From Blasia pusilla (lineage: Eukaryota > Marchantiophyta > Marchantiopsida > Blasiales): DNA of 64,000 bases. The number at the start of each line of letters is the position of its first letter. Positions within the stretch are counted from its first letter, which is position 1. The position numbers and the translations under genes are program-made. Below are positions 1 to 12,100 of the stretch, piece after piece. Under the pieces are notes generated by a model that made no database searches, was not told where the DNA came from, and was given only the letters and a program-made list of their open reading frames with translations. The stretch is from the NCBI GenBank assembly GCA_050084515.1, contig CM114274.1, forward strand, positions 13,826,001 through 13,890,000, read 5' to 3'.

Positions 1-2515
1 ATATAACAAGTGCCAAAGCCAAGTACGATACATCCTTGTGGGTAGAATATGTGGCCCTACGTAAGGAACCCCGTCTTCTCGTGCGCATGCACCAGAAGAA
101 ATTGAACCAATCGACATACTTATCCTTCAATGAGAATTTCACGGAGAGTCAGAAAAAGTTATGGATAGAAGTACAAAAATTGAGCAAGGACAGGGACAAA
201 ACAATGTAAAAGCCTTGAAGAGAAAAGATAGTGGAATGGTGACCACGGCTAAACAGATTGGACATGTGTTGGAAGACCATTACAAGGAGTAAGGCATGAA
301 GCCCGTTCGGACATCCCTTGAAGAGCACAACTTCAAGAGGGTGGTGGAGGATTTTGCTAAGATACAACGGGAGAAGGTAGATGATGAGGTTGAGTTGGGC
401 AACCCATATAACAATTGGTTCTCCCTGGCTGAGGTGGGAGCAGCGATCAAAGAACTTGTGAACCACAAAGCAGGCGGTGGTGATGAGCTTGTGGATGAGT
501 TGTTGAAGTATGGCGATGCTGCTATCGCTTGTTCTCTAGTGAGTCTCTTCAACCTGGTCTGGTGGGCATAAGTCATCCCACAAAGATGGCGGGTGGGAGT
601 CATCATAAACCTCTTCAAAAAAGGTGAGCGAGAAGACCATGGAAACTACAGGGGTATTACTTTGTTGAATGTAGTCGGGAAGCTCCTTTGCCGTATACTC
701 AACAATAGGATCTCTGAGTACCTGGAGGAGAATTTTGTCGTCAAGGAAGGCCAATCTAGCTTCCGGAAAGCCCAAGGATGCATGGATCACATCTTCACTT
801 TCAGTCTGATTATCCAGGGTAGGAAAAAAGAGGGGAAACCCACCAATTGCTTCTTCTTGGACCTCAAGAAGGCATACGACACTATATGGCCTGACGGGCT
901 ATCTTATAGCTTGTGGAAGGCGGGGCTCATAGGGGAAAATGTGGAGGGTGGTGGAGAAGACGTACCAAAACACAAGGAGTAGAGTTCTGGTGAATGGCCA
1001 AAAGAGTGGGATATTCGACATCAAGCAAGGAGTGGCTCAAGGACTCCCGCACTCCCCCACTCTCTTCAATATTTTTGTGAATTCCCTATTGGAAGAAATG
1101 GAGGATAGTGGACTAGGCATACGGGTGGGCAACAACTTTGTTGTTGCCCTTGTTGCCCTCATGTTTGATGATGACTTTGGTGGCCTCAAGGAAATAGGAG
1201 AGAAACTCCAAGACATTATCTCCCTGACCAAAATCTGGTGTGACATGTGGGGCATGGAGGCAAATGTACTGAAGTGTGGTGTGATGATTTTCAATGGCAA
1301 GGAGGAGGACCAAGACCAACAGTGGTACATGGGTGAACAAGAGATTCCCCGTGTGGCTACATACACCTATCTGGGCATAGAATTCTCAGAAGATTGCATG
1401 TGGGATGCACACATTAAGAAGACTACTGAGAAAGGCCACAAGAAGGTGAATGGTCTGTCCATATTCCTACACTATTGGGATATCACATCAGAAGTAAAGT
1501 GCTCTGTCATTTTGCATTCCATTCGTCCCTCGCTTGAATATGGGGCAGCACTGTGGGATGCCAACACCAAACAAAGGGATGGACTTGAAGTTGTGCAGCT
1601 CAAGGCATTTCAGGGTATGATGTCAACCTCATCACGAACAACCCGAGTGGGTGTGAGATCAGATCTAGGTGTGGGACCCTTGGAGGATAGACGTTACATC
1701 ATCAAGTTGAAATGGTAGAGGCAGTTGGAGACAATGGACTCCCATCGCTATCCTAAAGAGGTGATGGGGAAAACTTGGACCCAAAGAAGACCCGTAAAGC
1801 ATGCCAAATCTTGGACGAAAAAGGTTCAAAAGATTGTGCAAGCTTCCAAGCTCCCAACAGAGCCTGAATTGTGGGAGCAAGATGAGAAAACATTTGTGGA
1901 TACCATAACCAAAGCAGTGGGCAAACGCTCATAGCAGAACAACATAGAGGAAGCCATGAAAATGTCTGACCTCTCTCTCTTGATGGTATATCTCGAGAAG
2001 GCACAACTGAAGAACTATTTGCGGGGAACCCCTTTCTTGGGAACCCGGCTCAAGTTCAAGTTCAGAACGGGAGCAATCCCCTTGAACCATAAGAAAAGCA
2101 CGATGGGAACACAACTAAACTCCTGCGCCTTGTGTGACGATGTAGATGAAACCTCTAGTCGTTACTTGGTCTCCTGCGCAAAATTCACACCATACAGAGC
2201 AAGAGCATATGTTGATATTGCTAAGCTGGTAGTACCATAATTGTTCAACACATTTAGTTGATTCATTGCTTGAAGCTGCTGCACTGGTAAGTAATGTCTA
2301 TTGGGGATCCTGATCACGTAAAGTAGATGGTGTGGTGAAGAGTTTCTTGGTTGATACTTGGAAGCTCCGCACAAATACGTAGTTTGATGAGCACTCATAC
2401 TATATGAGAGTGTCTCCCTCCTCTCATATGGTACCTTCTTCACTTGCTTCTCTCTCTACACCCATCCCTGTCTCAAGCATCGTCCAACCTGGGCGCGGGG
2501 TCTATGGTCGCAAGG

Positions 2516-2585
<70 letters not shown>

Positions 2586-2590
2586 ATGAT
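1..2590 (+). pseudogene. LINE-type non-LTR retrotransposon, copy 1 (5' end outside window), decayed
   Basis: This is the ORF2 region of a plant LINE, broken into several frames. In order it shows a pre-RT segment (about 150-570), reverse transcriptase palm motifs (593-1300) including the conserved phrase FLDLKKAYDT near 868-897 and a degenerate catalytic box MFDDDF near 1161-1178 (copy 2 has FADD), then a C-terminal knuckle of the zf-RVT type (CALCDD..., about 2128-2175). Frame changes lie near 290, 575-595, 960 and 1720-1950. The element ends in GGGTCTATGGTCGCAAGG followed by a (CT)n tract at 2517-2583. The window starts inside the element, so the endonuclease domain is not seen. It is clearly the same family as 37951-41105. 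The stops and shifts mean it cannot encode a working enzyme. Confidence 0.9.
2517..2583. repeat. (CT)n microsatellite at the 3' end of LINE copy 1
   Basis: About 67 bp of uninterrupted CT dinucleotides directly follow the LINE 3' sequence. The second copy has a longer tract in the same relative place (37951-38125), so the tract belongs to the element tail or to its insertion target. Confidence 0.95.
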
Positions 2591-3220
2591 GTTGGGAGTG
2601 CCCAGCCTGAGTATATCCCACAACGAGGTCCGTTAGGTATTCGTAACGGGCGTAGGGCACCAACGACAAGGGTTGCCCGCACTTTTGGAAGACGTTGTGG
2701 CCATTGTGGACTTCAAGGGCATAATCGGAAAACGTGCCAAGTGTTGAAAGCGGACCAACTTGTAGGGAGATCTATATCTGATGTCCCAACACGAAGACGT
2801 CCCGATGCAAGTCGGTTTGTAGTAGAGTATGGAAATTAGAGTAGGCTTTACTCAGGAGTGGAAAGTTTATATTCCCAAGAGACTAGAGCAGATACTACTG
2901 AAGAACTTAATGTAAAGGGTAGTGTTGTATCAGGAGGAAATTTGGTACAGTCTACCATGGAGAATGTTTCCACTCCTATGGATCTTGGTAATAGCGCCTC
3001 TAATCGCATACCAAATAGTCTAGTATTTCCGAGTGTTTCTCTTGTTTATGGGAAGTCTGAATCTGATGAAGAGTCTGATGACTGTGAGGAGCAAAATACT
3101 GGCATATCCTTGGTAGAACTTGGTACTGATTCCCAGTGGAATCCAGAGGAAGAAGCATTTTATATTAGCTTGGCAGAGGAAGCTGCGAAAGAATGTCAGA
3201 TTGCAGAAAGAAATCTATAA
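2584..3220 (+). pseudogene. CCHC zinc-knuckle protein fragment with acidic tail
   Basis: An open frame immediately after the (CT)n tract encodes a basic stretch with a CCHC knuckle (CGHCGLQGHNRKTC, about 2695-2736; spacing C-x2-C-x4-H-x4-C). It runs to a TAG at 2837-2839. The same frame is then open again to the TAA at about 3218-3220 and encodes an acidic, Ser/Glu-rich segment (DEESDDCEEQ). Knuckles of this form occur at the C-terminus of plant MULE/FAR1-like transposases and in gag proteins, so a transposase C-terminus is plausible but not shown. No start codon or upstream coding sequence survives because the LINE lies directly upstream. Either a nonsense mutation splits one exon, or the acidic part is unrelated. 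Confidence 0.45.
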
Positions 3221-3520
3221 ACTCGGATGAAATTGTCATATGTAGCCCATTTTTTTCTTGGTGTGCAAAATTATGATATTTGTTCATGTTGGAATGCAAA
3301 GTATGTTCTCAGTGACGTATTAAAGTTCACAAACCATAATGGACCAAACCCTTCCCGGTTCAAGAAGAAACAGGCTTGGAGTGACGCCTATTCTCCATGA
3401 CTGCTAATCACACGCCGAGAACTAAATCACCAAACGTTATACCTCGCTCTTTCTGAGGCATTTGTTTGTTTAACTCCCTTCCCTCCCTCTCCTACCTTCT
3501 CCACTCAAGCCCGACGGCTA
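3221..3520. other. Intergenic, nothing recognised
   Basis: Mixed-composition sequence with no coding signal or repeat that I recognise, leading into the CGGCTA repeat field. Confidence 0.6.
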
Positions 3521-4415
3521 TTCTCTGGACGGCTGCTATTCACAGGCCCGGCGGCTATTGTCGGTATGGCTGCTATTCACAGGCCCAGCGGCTACTCTCG
3601 GGACGGCGGCTATTGTCGGGCCGGCGGCTATGTTCTAGGCGGCTGGCTCTTCTCTGGACGGCTGCTAATCACAGTCCGACGGCTAATCTCTGGACGGCGG
3701 CTAATCTCTGGACGGCGGATATTTTCTAGGCGACTGCTATACACACGCCGGCGGCTATGTTCTAGGTGGCTGGCTCTTCTCTGGACGGCGGCTATTCACA
3801 GGCCCGACGGCTATTGTCTGGACGGCTGCTAAGCATAGTCCGGCGGCTATTCTCTAGACGGCGGATATTGCTGGGACGGCGGCTATTTTCTAGGCGACTG
3901 CTATACACATGCCGGCGGCTATGTTCTAGGCGGCTGGCTCTTCTCTGGACGGCGGATATTGCTGGGACGGCGGCTATTTTCTAGGCGACTGCTATACACA
4001 CGCCGGCGGCTATGTTCTAGGCGGCTGGCTCTTCTCTGGACGGCGGCTATTCACAGGCCCGACGGCTATTGTCTGGACGGCGGCTATTCATAGGCCCGGC
4101 GGGCCTGTGAATAGCCGCAGAAATTTTCAGGACGGCTGCTAATCACAGTCCGGCGGCTATTCTCTAGACGGCGGCTAATCACAGGCCGACGGCTAATCTC
4201 TGGACGGCGGATATTGCTGGGATGGCGGCTATTTTCTAGGCGGCTGCTATACACACGCCAGCGGCTATGTTCTAGGCGGCTGCTATACACACGCCGGCGG
4301 CTATGTTCTAGGCGGCTGGCTCTTCTCTGGACGGCGGCTATTCACAGGCCCGACGGCTATTGTCTGGACGGCGGCTAAGGGAGTTAGGCGGCTCAGGACG
4401 GCTGCTAATCACATC
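3521..4415. repeat. Higher-order tandem repeat built on CGGCGGCTA
   Basis: Short blocks such as GGACGGCGGCTATT, CACAGGCCCGACGGCTATT and CTATGTTCTAGGCGGCTGGC recur in similar order. The phrase CTATGTTCTAGGCGGCTGGC followed by TCTTCTCTGGACGG appears near 3627, 3755, 3917, 4009 and 4303. A junction with the reverse-complement word sits near 4095-4120. ORFs across it are repeat translations and not genes. Confidence 0.9.
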
Positions 4416-4903
4416 CTCCCTCTCCTTCCATTTTATTTTCTTCTACACCCTCCCTCTCCTCTGTCATGAACATACGGATTATGTCGTAGAGTATAGTGTG
4501 CTAATAGAGGCCATTCCTTATGTAGGACCGTAGTGGCTTGGTAGAGATGCGGTTTTATACATAGGGTTGGGGGTTACTCAAGTGGGGGTGACTTTCCCAA
4601 TAGGGCCCGCTCTTAGGTTGGAGGATATAAGGTGGAGTGCACTAAAAGAATAATCAGTTCTTTGAGTTGAGCCTTGGCTATGGTGTTTCCCGCAAGCTTC
4701 GACCTAGATTCTCCCATCGTGGAGTGGGTTTGGCGCGATTGTATGTGATTCTATACGTGTTTTATGATAGTAGGTCTTTCATGGATTTCAAGTTGTGGTA
4801 CACTGGTGTTTGTGGATACTCTCGTCTATGTTATGTAGGTATGTGAGTATGGTATGTCAGCCATGTATGCTGTATGACGATGTGGATTCGGACGACACCT
4901 CCC

Positions 4904-5300
4904 TTCATGTTTCCTCCATTCCCTCCTTTATTTTTCCCTCCCCTTCATTTATTTTTCCCTCCCCTTCCTTATTTTTCCTCCCTCTTCTTCAATTTTTTTC
5001 CTCTCCTCCCTTCATGTTTCATGCATTCCCTGCTTTATTTTTCCCTCCCCTTCCTTATTTTTCCTCCCTCTTCTTCAATTTTCTTCCTCTCCTCCCTTCA
5101 TGTTTCCTCCATTCCCTGTTTAATTTTTCTCTCCCCTTCCTTATTTTTGCTCCCTCTTCTTCAATTTTCTTCCTCTCCTCCCTTCATGTTTCCTACATTC
5201 CCTGCTTTATTTTTCCCTCCCCTTCCTTTTTTTTGCTCCCTCTTCTTCAACTTTTTTGCTCTCCTCCCTTCATTTCTCTTCCATTCCTAGTATTTCCTCC
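4904..5300. repeat. 86-bp pyrimidine-rich minisatellite
   Basis: TTCATGTTTC-type unit starts occur at 5011, 5097, 5183 and 5269, exactly 86 bp apart, with a longer first unit at 4904 (107 bp). The + strand is almost pure C/T. Diverged C/T-rich sequence continues to about 5650 and includes a roughly 100-bp block repeated near 5330 and 5537. Confidence 0.9.
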
Positions 5301-5689
5301 CTGTTCTTAACCCCTTCATGTATTCTCCTTGCCCCCGTCTCCTTCATTTCTTTCCCTCTCCTTCCTCAATTTTCTCCTCCCTCCCCACCTTAGTTTTTCC
5401 ACCCTCTTTTATTCAATTTTTTTTCCTCTCCTCCATTCCTTCACTAATGTAAACCCCTTCAACTGTTTTCGTCTCTCTCCTTCATGTTTCCTCCCAGCGG
5501 CTAATTTCCTCCCTCTCCATCAATTTTTTTCCCTCCCCCCTCTCCTTCATTTCTTTCCCTCTCCTTCCTCAATTTTCTCCTCCCTCCCCACCCTAGTTTT
5601 TCCACCCTCTTCTCCCTTTTTTTTCCTCTCTTTTCCTCAATTTTCAGATACCTTCATCCCCTTCCTCTCAAAATATAGCCGCTCGTACA

Positions 5690-6860
5690 GAAGCGCAGCT
5701 AAGGGAGTTAGGCCGCCTGCGACTCTGATCTTGTGAGAAGGGAGTCAAGCCCGCCTGTGGCTATTCTCTGGACAGAAGGGAGTGAAGCCTGCCTGCGGCT
5801 ACGGTGCGCAGAAGGTAGTCAAGCCGGCCTGCGGCTATAGTGCGTACTAGGGGACGGGCTAGCGTCTAGGTATGTAAATCGACCTTGGATATTGAATAGA
5901 AACCTGGAATGCATGCGCGCGAGTGGTGGACGGGCAGGCAGGGCTAGGACGTGAGGCCAATTTTCAGATTCAACATTGAGATTTCAAATATTAGGTCAAT
6001 TTTCAGATTTCACATTTCAGATTTGAGGGTGATGAAGGTCGAATGTGCTCTTGGGCCGCTTGCGATTGCAGAGCGGAAGCGGCTATTGTGCGGATTGGGG
6101 ACGAGCTTTTCGGCTGATTGCGAATGCAGAGGGACGGCTATCCTCTTGGGCGGATTGCGATTGTGGAGCTTTGGCGGCTAATGTGTGGATTTCGGACACT
6201 AGGGTCTCAAGTGCAGCCCGCGGCAGGTTTGAGGTCAAATTTATGCCATTTGAAGTGAAATGCCGAGCTTGGGGTTTCAGTGATTTCTCCTTTAGGTCAA
6301 TTTGAAGCAATATGGTGTGGCAGATTTACCTTGGTGCTGCGGGTTTGGACGCAGGCGGGTAGATGCCTTGTTAGTAACACGCAAGATGGTAGAAATTAGC
6401 CACAGCCGGCGGCTAATTTCAAGATGGAGGTATGAGCCGCTTCCGACGGCTAATTTCAAGGCGGGTAGATGCCTTGTTAGTAACACGCAAGCTTCTTGAA
6501 ATTAGCCGCAGCCGGCGGCTAATATCGAGATAGAAGAAATAGATACCTTGGTAGTAATTTCAATATGGCAGAAATTAGCCGTAGCCGGCGCCTACTTGCA
6601 AGATGCTAGAAAACAGCCGCAGAACTGCGGCTAATTTCGAGATGGTAGAAATTAGCCCCAGACGGCGGCTAATTTCAAGATGGAGGTATGACCAACTGCC
6701 GGCGGCTAATTTCAATATGGCAGAAATTAGCCGCAGCCGACGCCTAATTGCAAGATGCTAGGAAACAGCCGCAGAACCGCGGCTAATTTCGAGATGGTAG
6801 AAATTAGCCGCAACCGGCGGCTAATGTCAAGATGGTAGACTTCTCCTCCCTTCGGGAGTT
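5690..6860. repeat. Dispersed CGGCTA repeat field with hairpin units
   Basis: From 5690 to 5850, units containing AGTCAAGCC...GCCTGCGGCTA repeat. From about 6390 to 6840, the unit ATTAGCCGC-(loop)-GCGGCTAAT followed by TTCAAGATGG or similar repeats every 40-90 bp. At 6501-6523 the arms are perfect 9-mers around a 5-base loop. No gene is evident. Confidence 0.85.
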
Positions 6861-7857
6861 TTCATGGTGCCGGCGGTTAATTGATACTGCGGTTCCTTTC
6901 TAACATTATCCTAGATGCGAGGCCTACGGGGACGTCAACTCTTCAATTTTATGGCGATCAATGAGATCTCCTACGAGTGGTTTTGTGGCTCTTGGCTTAT
7001 ATTTCGGAGATTGATTCGCAGGAAAAATGTCTCCAAATATTCTGGACAGATGACTCAAAAGCGGTTCAGGCTGTTGCGCTTTCATCGATACTTTCCATGC
7101 TGGTTCCTAACGTCACACGGAAATACTCTTCTACCGTGGAGAATGATGCACTAACAGGTCTTTTCCGCTCACTACTATCTCTCAAGCAGAACGGTGAGGC
7201 TGGGAAGGATAGGCAGTTGAGAGAAGGCAGGGCATCTTGTTTGTAATGTACTTGCATCACTCACTACATATGATTGATATGAATAAGACCAACGAATGAA
7301 GAAATTTTCTGCACGGTTTAAATCCATTCTCGTTAACTTTGGTGTGGACTCTGGAGCGTCACGCTTCCTAGACCAGCTTAAATATACCTCTGAACATTTG
7401 GTTAGAATGCATTCAGAATTTGGAGATACGCTTCACGGCTAGAGTTCTGCTACTTCAATGCTACATTGACCTCTGCAAAGGCTTCATTTGGGTAACTTCA
7501 CTACTTTTGCTTGCCTAGCCAATGCCACTTGTCCTGAGCCTCCAGGAGATGCAATGTTTTCTTGGATTGCTCACAATCACCAGAAGTTATGACCATCACT
7601 TAAGTATTTCTTCTGTGTTTGGATGCAAAAATCTGAATTTACACTTAATTTCATTATCAGTGGTTTATGTAAATACACAGATAGATTTTTGGCATGGTCC
7701 AAGCTCTTGTGATGATTTTTCATCCAACTTTCCAACCACTTCTTAGAAAGCAAGAACTTATTCTCAGATCGACATTATGTGTATGCAGATGCTTGCGGCA
7801 TTTAGTCTTGATCACAAAATTGTGTATCATGAAACAATTTTCATTTGAAATTTTGGA
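6861..7857. other. Unassigned, possible exon remnants
   Basis: Open stretches at 6915-7246 (+) have reasonable amino-acid composition but no recognised domain and overlap in two frames. I cannot support a gene here. Confidence 0.4.
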
Positions 7858-8723
7858 GGTATGAGGGCTTTGCCTCTTCTTCCTTGTATTTTATACATAC
7901 GAGAGAAAACGGTAATTTCCTTTTTATTCTTGTTTCTAATCGGGTAGGTGGACAAGTGTCTCCTTATGAACTGGGATGCCTGCTCAATCATGTCAGATGG
8001 GGACTCCAGAAGTGCCTCACATATCCTCTTGTGTGGGACTTCTATCTTTTTTCTCCTGCAGACATTCACTCAAAGATTTGAGGCTTCCAAAACATCACTG
8101 ATAGCTGATTCCTCAGCAATTGAAATTGGACTATCGACCATAGGACCTGAACTTCCCTCCGGTAAAGCCTCAGGTACAGAGTCCTTGGGTAATTTGACTG
8201 GGGCAGAATTTGTTTTTTCATCTGCTCTTCTGATCTCTGGTACTGGCTAATATCAAGAGGGTAGTAATTAGCCGCAGCCGGCGGCTAATTTCAAAATGGT
8301 AGAAATTAGCCGCATCCGGCGGCTAATTTCAAGATGGAGGTATGATGGCTTTGACAGTACTTCTTTGTATTTGATTCTTTCTAAGAAATCCGGTACTTTC
8401 CTTTGTTACTGTTTCTAACTAGGCAGGCGGCTATTTTCCTTATGAACTGGGATGACTGCTCAGTCATGTAAGATGGGGACTCCATAAGTGCCTGACATAT
8501 CCTCCTGTGTGGGACTTGTATCTTTTTTCCCATGCAGAGATTCAATCAAAGATTTCACATTTCAAAACATCACTGATAGTTGATTCCTCAGCAATTGAAG
8601 CTGGACTTTCGACCATAGGACCTGAACTTCCCTCTGGTAAAGCCTCAGGTACATAGTCCTTGGGTAATTTAATTGGGGCAGATTTTGGTTTTGCATCTGC
8701 ACTTCTGATCTCTGGTATCTGAG
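7858..8723 (+). repeat. Tandem duplication of a ~380-bp segment containing an exon-like block
   Basis: The segment 7858-8240 is repeated in direct orientation at about 8340-8723 with clear but diverged identity (for example CCTTATGAACTGGGATG, TCCTCAGCAATTGAA and ACCATAGGACCTGAACTTCC in both). A block of CGGCTA hairpin units (8255-8340) separates them. In the first copy a pyrimidine tract with CTGCAG at about 8050-8060 precedes an open frame to 8250. In the second copy that frame has stops. This may be a duplicated exon of the locus that follows. Confidence 0.75.
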
Positions 8724-9140
8724 ACGGTAAACTACGGAACAGATTCAGAATTGTCTTTGGATGAAACTTCCTTTGCTACTTCTATGCAAATGGCATTTGT
8801 TTTTGTATCTCATTCTTCATGCTGACACATGTCTTTTTGGCAGGCGAATCGACGGATCTATCTAAAGGATTGGACTTCCCACAGGTGCATACTCCTCTAC
8901 TAGTGTCAGATGAGACTACATGCTTAATTCTAGCGTCTGAACCTGGGTTAGCTGTCGTCACATCTGGATGATTTATTCGCTCTCACAAAACTCCATTGGA
9001 AGTACTTCACATTCTATGTTTGTATTCACCAAGGGCTATACCCTCCCATTGATAGAAAGTCCTATCAGAGTTGTCACTGATGTGCTTAGTTGGGTTTGGT
9101 GCATTTACCATACAATCTCCCTCTTCTTAATTTCTTGCAG

Positions 9141-12100
9141 GGACAACATCTAAGTCAAGCTATGGAAGCAGGGTTCCCATTAAAAGATGTCGTTTATCGG
9201 ACAGACTTTGCTAGGTTGGAGGAGAATGTAGATAAGGACATGGCTGTTACCATGGGAGTCGCTAGAGTGTGGGAGGTGGATTGGACCGTCTGTGATGAGG
9301 ATATGGTCATAAACTTCTTGACCACGTTCAACCCTGACACTTTAGAGGGGATGCTTCGACGAATCTACGGGCATACAATGTCAGAGTATGCGTTATGCAT
9401 CTCTCCAGAACTCATAGCAAATGCTTTCCAATTCAACCACCTTGGCTCATTCTTATCTATGGAGCGCCAACACACTGATCAAGAGGAGCCAAGAATTTAT
9501 TCCAAGTACCTCACCAAGCTGGACAAGAATAGCCACGGATACAAGCTAGGGTGTGTTGTGCCAGAGAACTTTCGGGCACTACTATTACAGCTGAATCGTT
9601 GCTTTCATATGAAAGCAAACCCCGAGTGTGTCCCTGCAAGCATGTTATCAATGGCATGTCGGGCTTGGGAAGGCATTCCGGTGGATTGGGCAAGCTATGT
9701 CTACAGGAAACTCATGCTTGATATCAGGCAAGTCCTCCGACCAAGAGCCAAGAGAGAGAAAGTGAGAGAAAGCGGAGTTGGAGTTATTTTGACCATTCTC
9801 TTCAACCATGGCGATGATCCGACCTCACATGAGGTGATCAGAGTGAGGCCACTAGTATCAGATCCAAAATTGAAAGGGAAGGCAAAGCTGAGTGGGACTC
9901 CACCGACAGAGCCCAAGAATCCTCGGAAGAGGAAAATTGCAGGAAAGGAGGAGAGTGAGCCCAAGGACAAATCAGACCGATTGCGCATAAAACTGAAGCT
10001 ACCTACCAAAGACACTACTACAGGGAAGGCACAAACTTCACATGATAGCGATGATTTCATTGCAAAAAAGAAAATACCGAGAAATAAGAGTTCCTCACAT
10101 GGAGCCGGGAAGGAGCTTCCACAATCGCAGATGAAGAATCCAAAGTCTCGGCCAAAACCCCAAGGAAAGAAGAAAGTGAGGGTTCTAACCATTTCTATTC
10201 ATTTTGTTTTACTTTCTTGGCTATATGCATGAACGGCGGCTATTCACAGCCCAGGGCACTTGCAAGCATTAACCTGCGGCTGAATTGTAGACTAATAGCA
10301 GCCGGCGGCGGCTATTCACAGCCTTTGCACAAAGATGCCAGAATGAACCGGCGTCTATTATAGCAGAAGCCGGCGGCTATTTTAATTCTCTAGATGGCGA
10401 CTAAGAGCAGCCGCCGGCGACTATTAAGCCCGCTTTTGGACAAGGCTACCAGAAAGAGTCGGCGTCTATTCTAGCACAGGGGGGCGACTATGCACTCTCT
10501 TTGGACTAAACAAAATAGCAGCCGGAGGGGGGCTATTCACAGCCATTGTACAAGGTTGGCGGCTATCCACATCGTTTGGGGAAGGCTACTAGCTTACACA
10601 AGGATGCCTACACTTTTTTTAGTTTTCTTTATATGTAAATATAACTTTTGGGGTTCATTGGTGTGTACTAGGAGACGTCTACACTTCCAGCAAAAGTCAA
10701 GAAGGAAGATGATTCGGCAACTCTGCCGATTGCTACAAATTCGAATCCAAGTGTAAGTAGAGTAAGATTTCATCATAGCTTGGTATTCTTTCATGTAGAC
10801 ATGTATAAACGTTTTCTCAAAAACCAGATTCCCCTAAGGACTCCTCCTTCCATAGAATCCAAAGCGGGTGTATAAAGACTTGCTATCCTTTCCTTTTGCA
10901 GATGAGGATGTCAATTGTGAAGTTCGTAGTCTTATAAATTTATTTTTGGGTGCTGAGAATACTACTACGTCTAGTCGACCTCGCCCGTGCAAGAATGGCG
11001 ATTTCAAGGTTGGGTATTGCAAGAATGAGGGCCTGCACATGAGAGCAATGTCATTGTAGAGGAGCATATTTCAGGCCTCCCTACGGCTTCAGGGGAAAGT
11101 GAAGGTCTAAAGGAACCCCATGTCGAGGAGGAGCAGGGTGAACCCGTCTGTGAGGTGGGTGTCATTGATACTCAGAAGGTGATAGATGAGGTGATCAAAG
11201 GCATCACAAAGGAATTGAATACTGCTGAGGACAAGGCAGCCAAGGATTCAGAAGATCATGTCATTCATTTGGAGGATAGTGAAGCAAAGGAGCCTGAGAA
11301 GAAGGATGCGGCTAGCCCTCGGTCCAATCAAATGACACTCACACCAACAGCATGATTCACCTTCACTGTACATGGAGTGAAGAGTGGAGAAAGCAAAGGG
11401 AATGAGCAACGGAAGGATGGTATCGATGGCTTGGATTGGCAAGAATTTGGGAACTTGCCTGAATGGAACACTCAGAAGGTAGGAGGTTGGGAAGTTCCCA
11501 ATGTTTCTCAGTTCGGGCCTTCACAACACCGTAGGGAGTCTCTAGGCACAACAAGGAAAGACACGGCAGATGCACCTATGAAGATCACTCTGAGAGGGCC
11601 CTCATGGGAACATGGCAAGCGGCACACCACGTGCTCACCCTACAACAACGACCAAGGCCCAACTTTTCGTGGAGCCTATGGTGATTACCCGAGGCTCTCA
11701 AACCATGGACAAGTTTCTTGTGAACAGAATGAGTCAAACTGACCATATGTTCACAGTGGATCAACAATTGCAAACAGATAGTATCCCTGAGGTGCACATG
11801 GTTAACCGATTATGCCAGACTGAGCGTGTACCATGTGAACAACTATGTGCAAACTGAGAACTCCACATGGTGGATGAATCACATGCGGTCCAAAGCGCTA
11901 GCAATGGTTCCAACACGCGGTGCTCCACAACCCACACCATCAAGTGAAGATAGTGTACTCCCTAATGCTGGGGGAGCTGAAGGTTTGGACGGAAAAGAAG
12001 ATGGGCTCAAATCACAGAAGGTATTATGCCAATCATCCATTTCATTCTTCCTTTATGTGGCCTCTATTCTCCAATCGTTCTTCACAAATGGCACTAAGTT

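Noticed and set aside
2404-2839. SLSLSL-type proteins over the CT repeats (also 37911-38939)
   Set aside because: These are microsatellite translations fused by chance to LINE or knuckle frames.
3466-3984. Arg/Leu-rich open frames across the CGGCTA array
   Set aside because: They are translations of the tandem repeat in several frames, with no start context or domain.
4795-5736. Pro/Phe/Ser-rich open frames in the pyrimidine tract
   Set aside because: They are caused by the near absence of purines, hence of stop codons, in a minisatellite.
6390-6840. CRISPR-like array of hairpin repeats
   Set aside because: Spacing and units are irregular, there are no cas genes, and the surroundings are eukaryotic.
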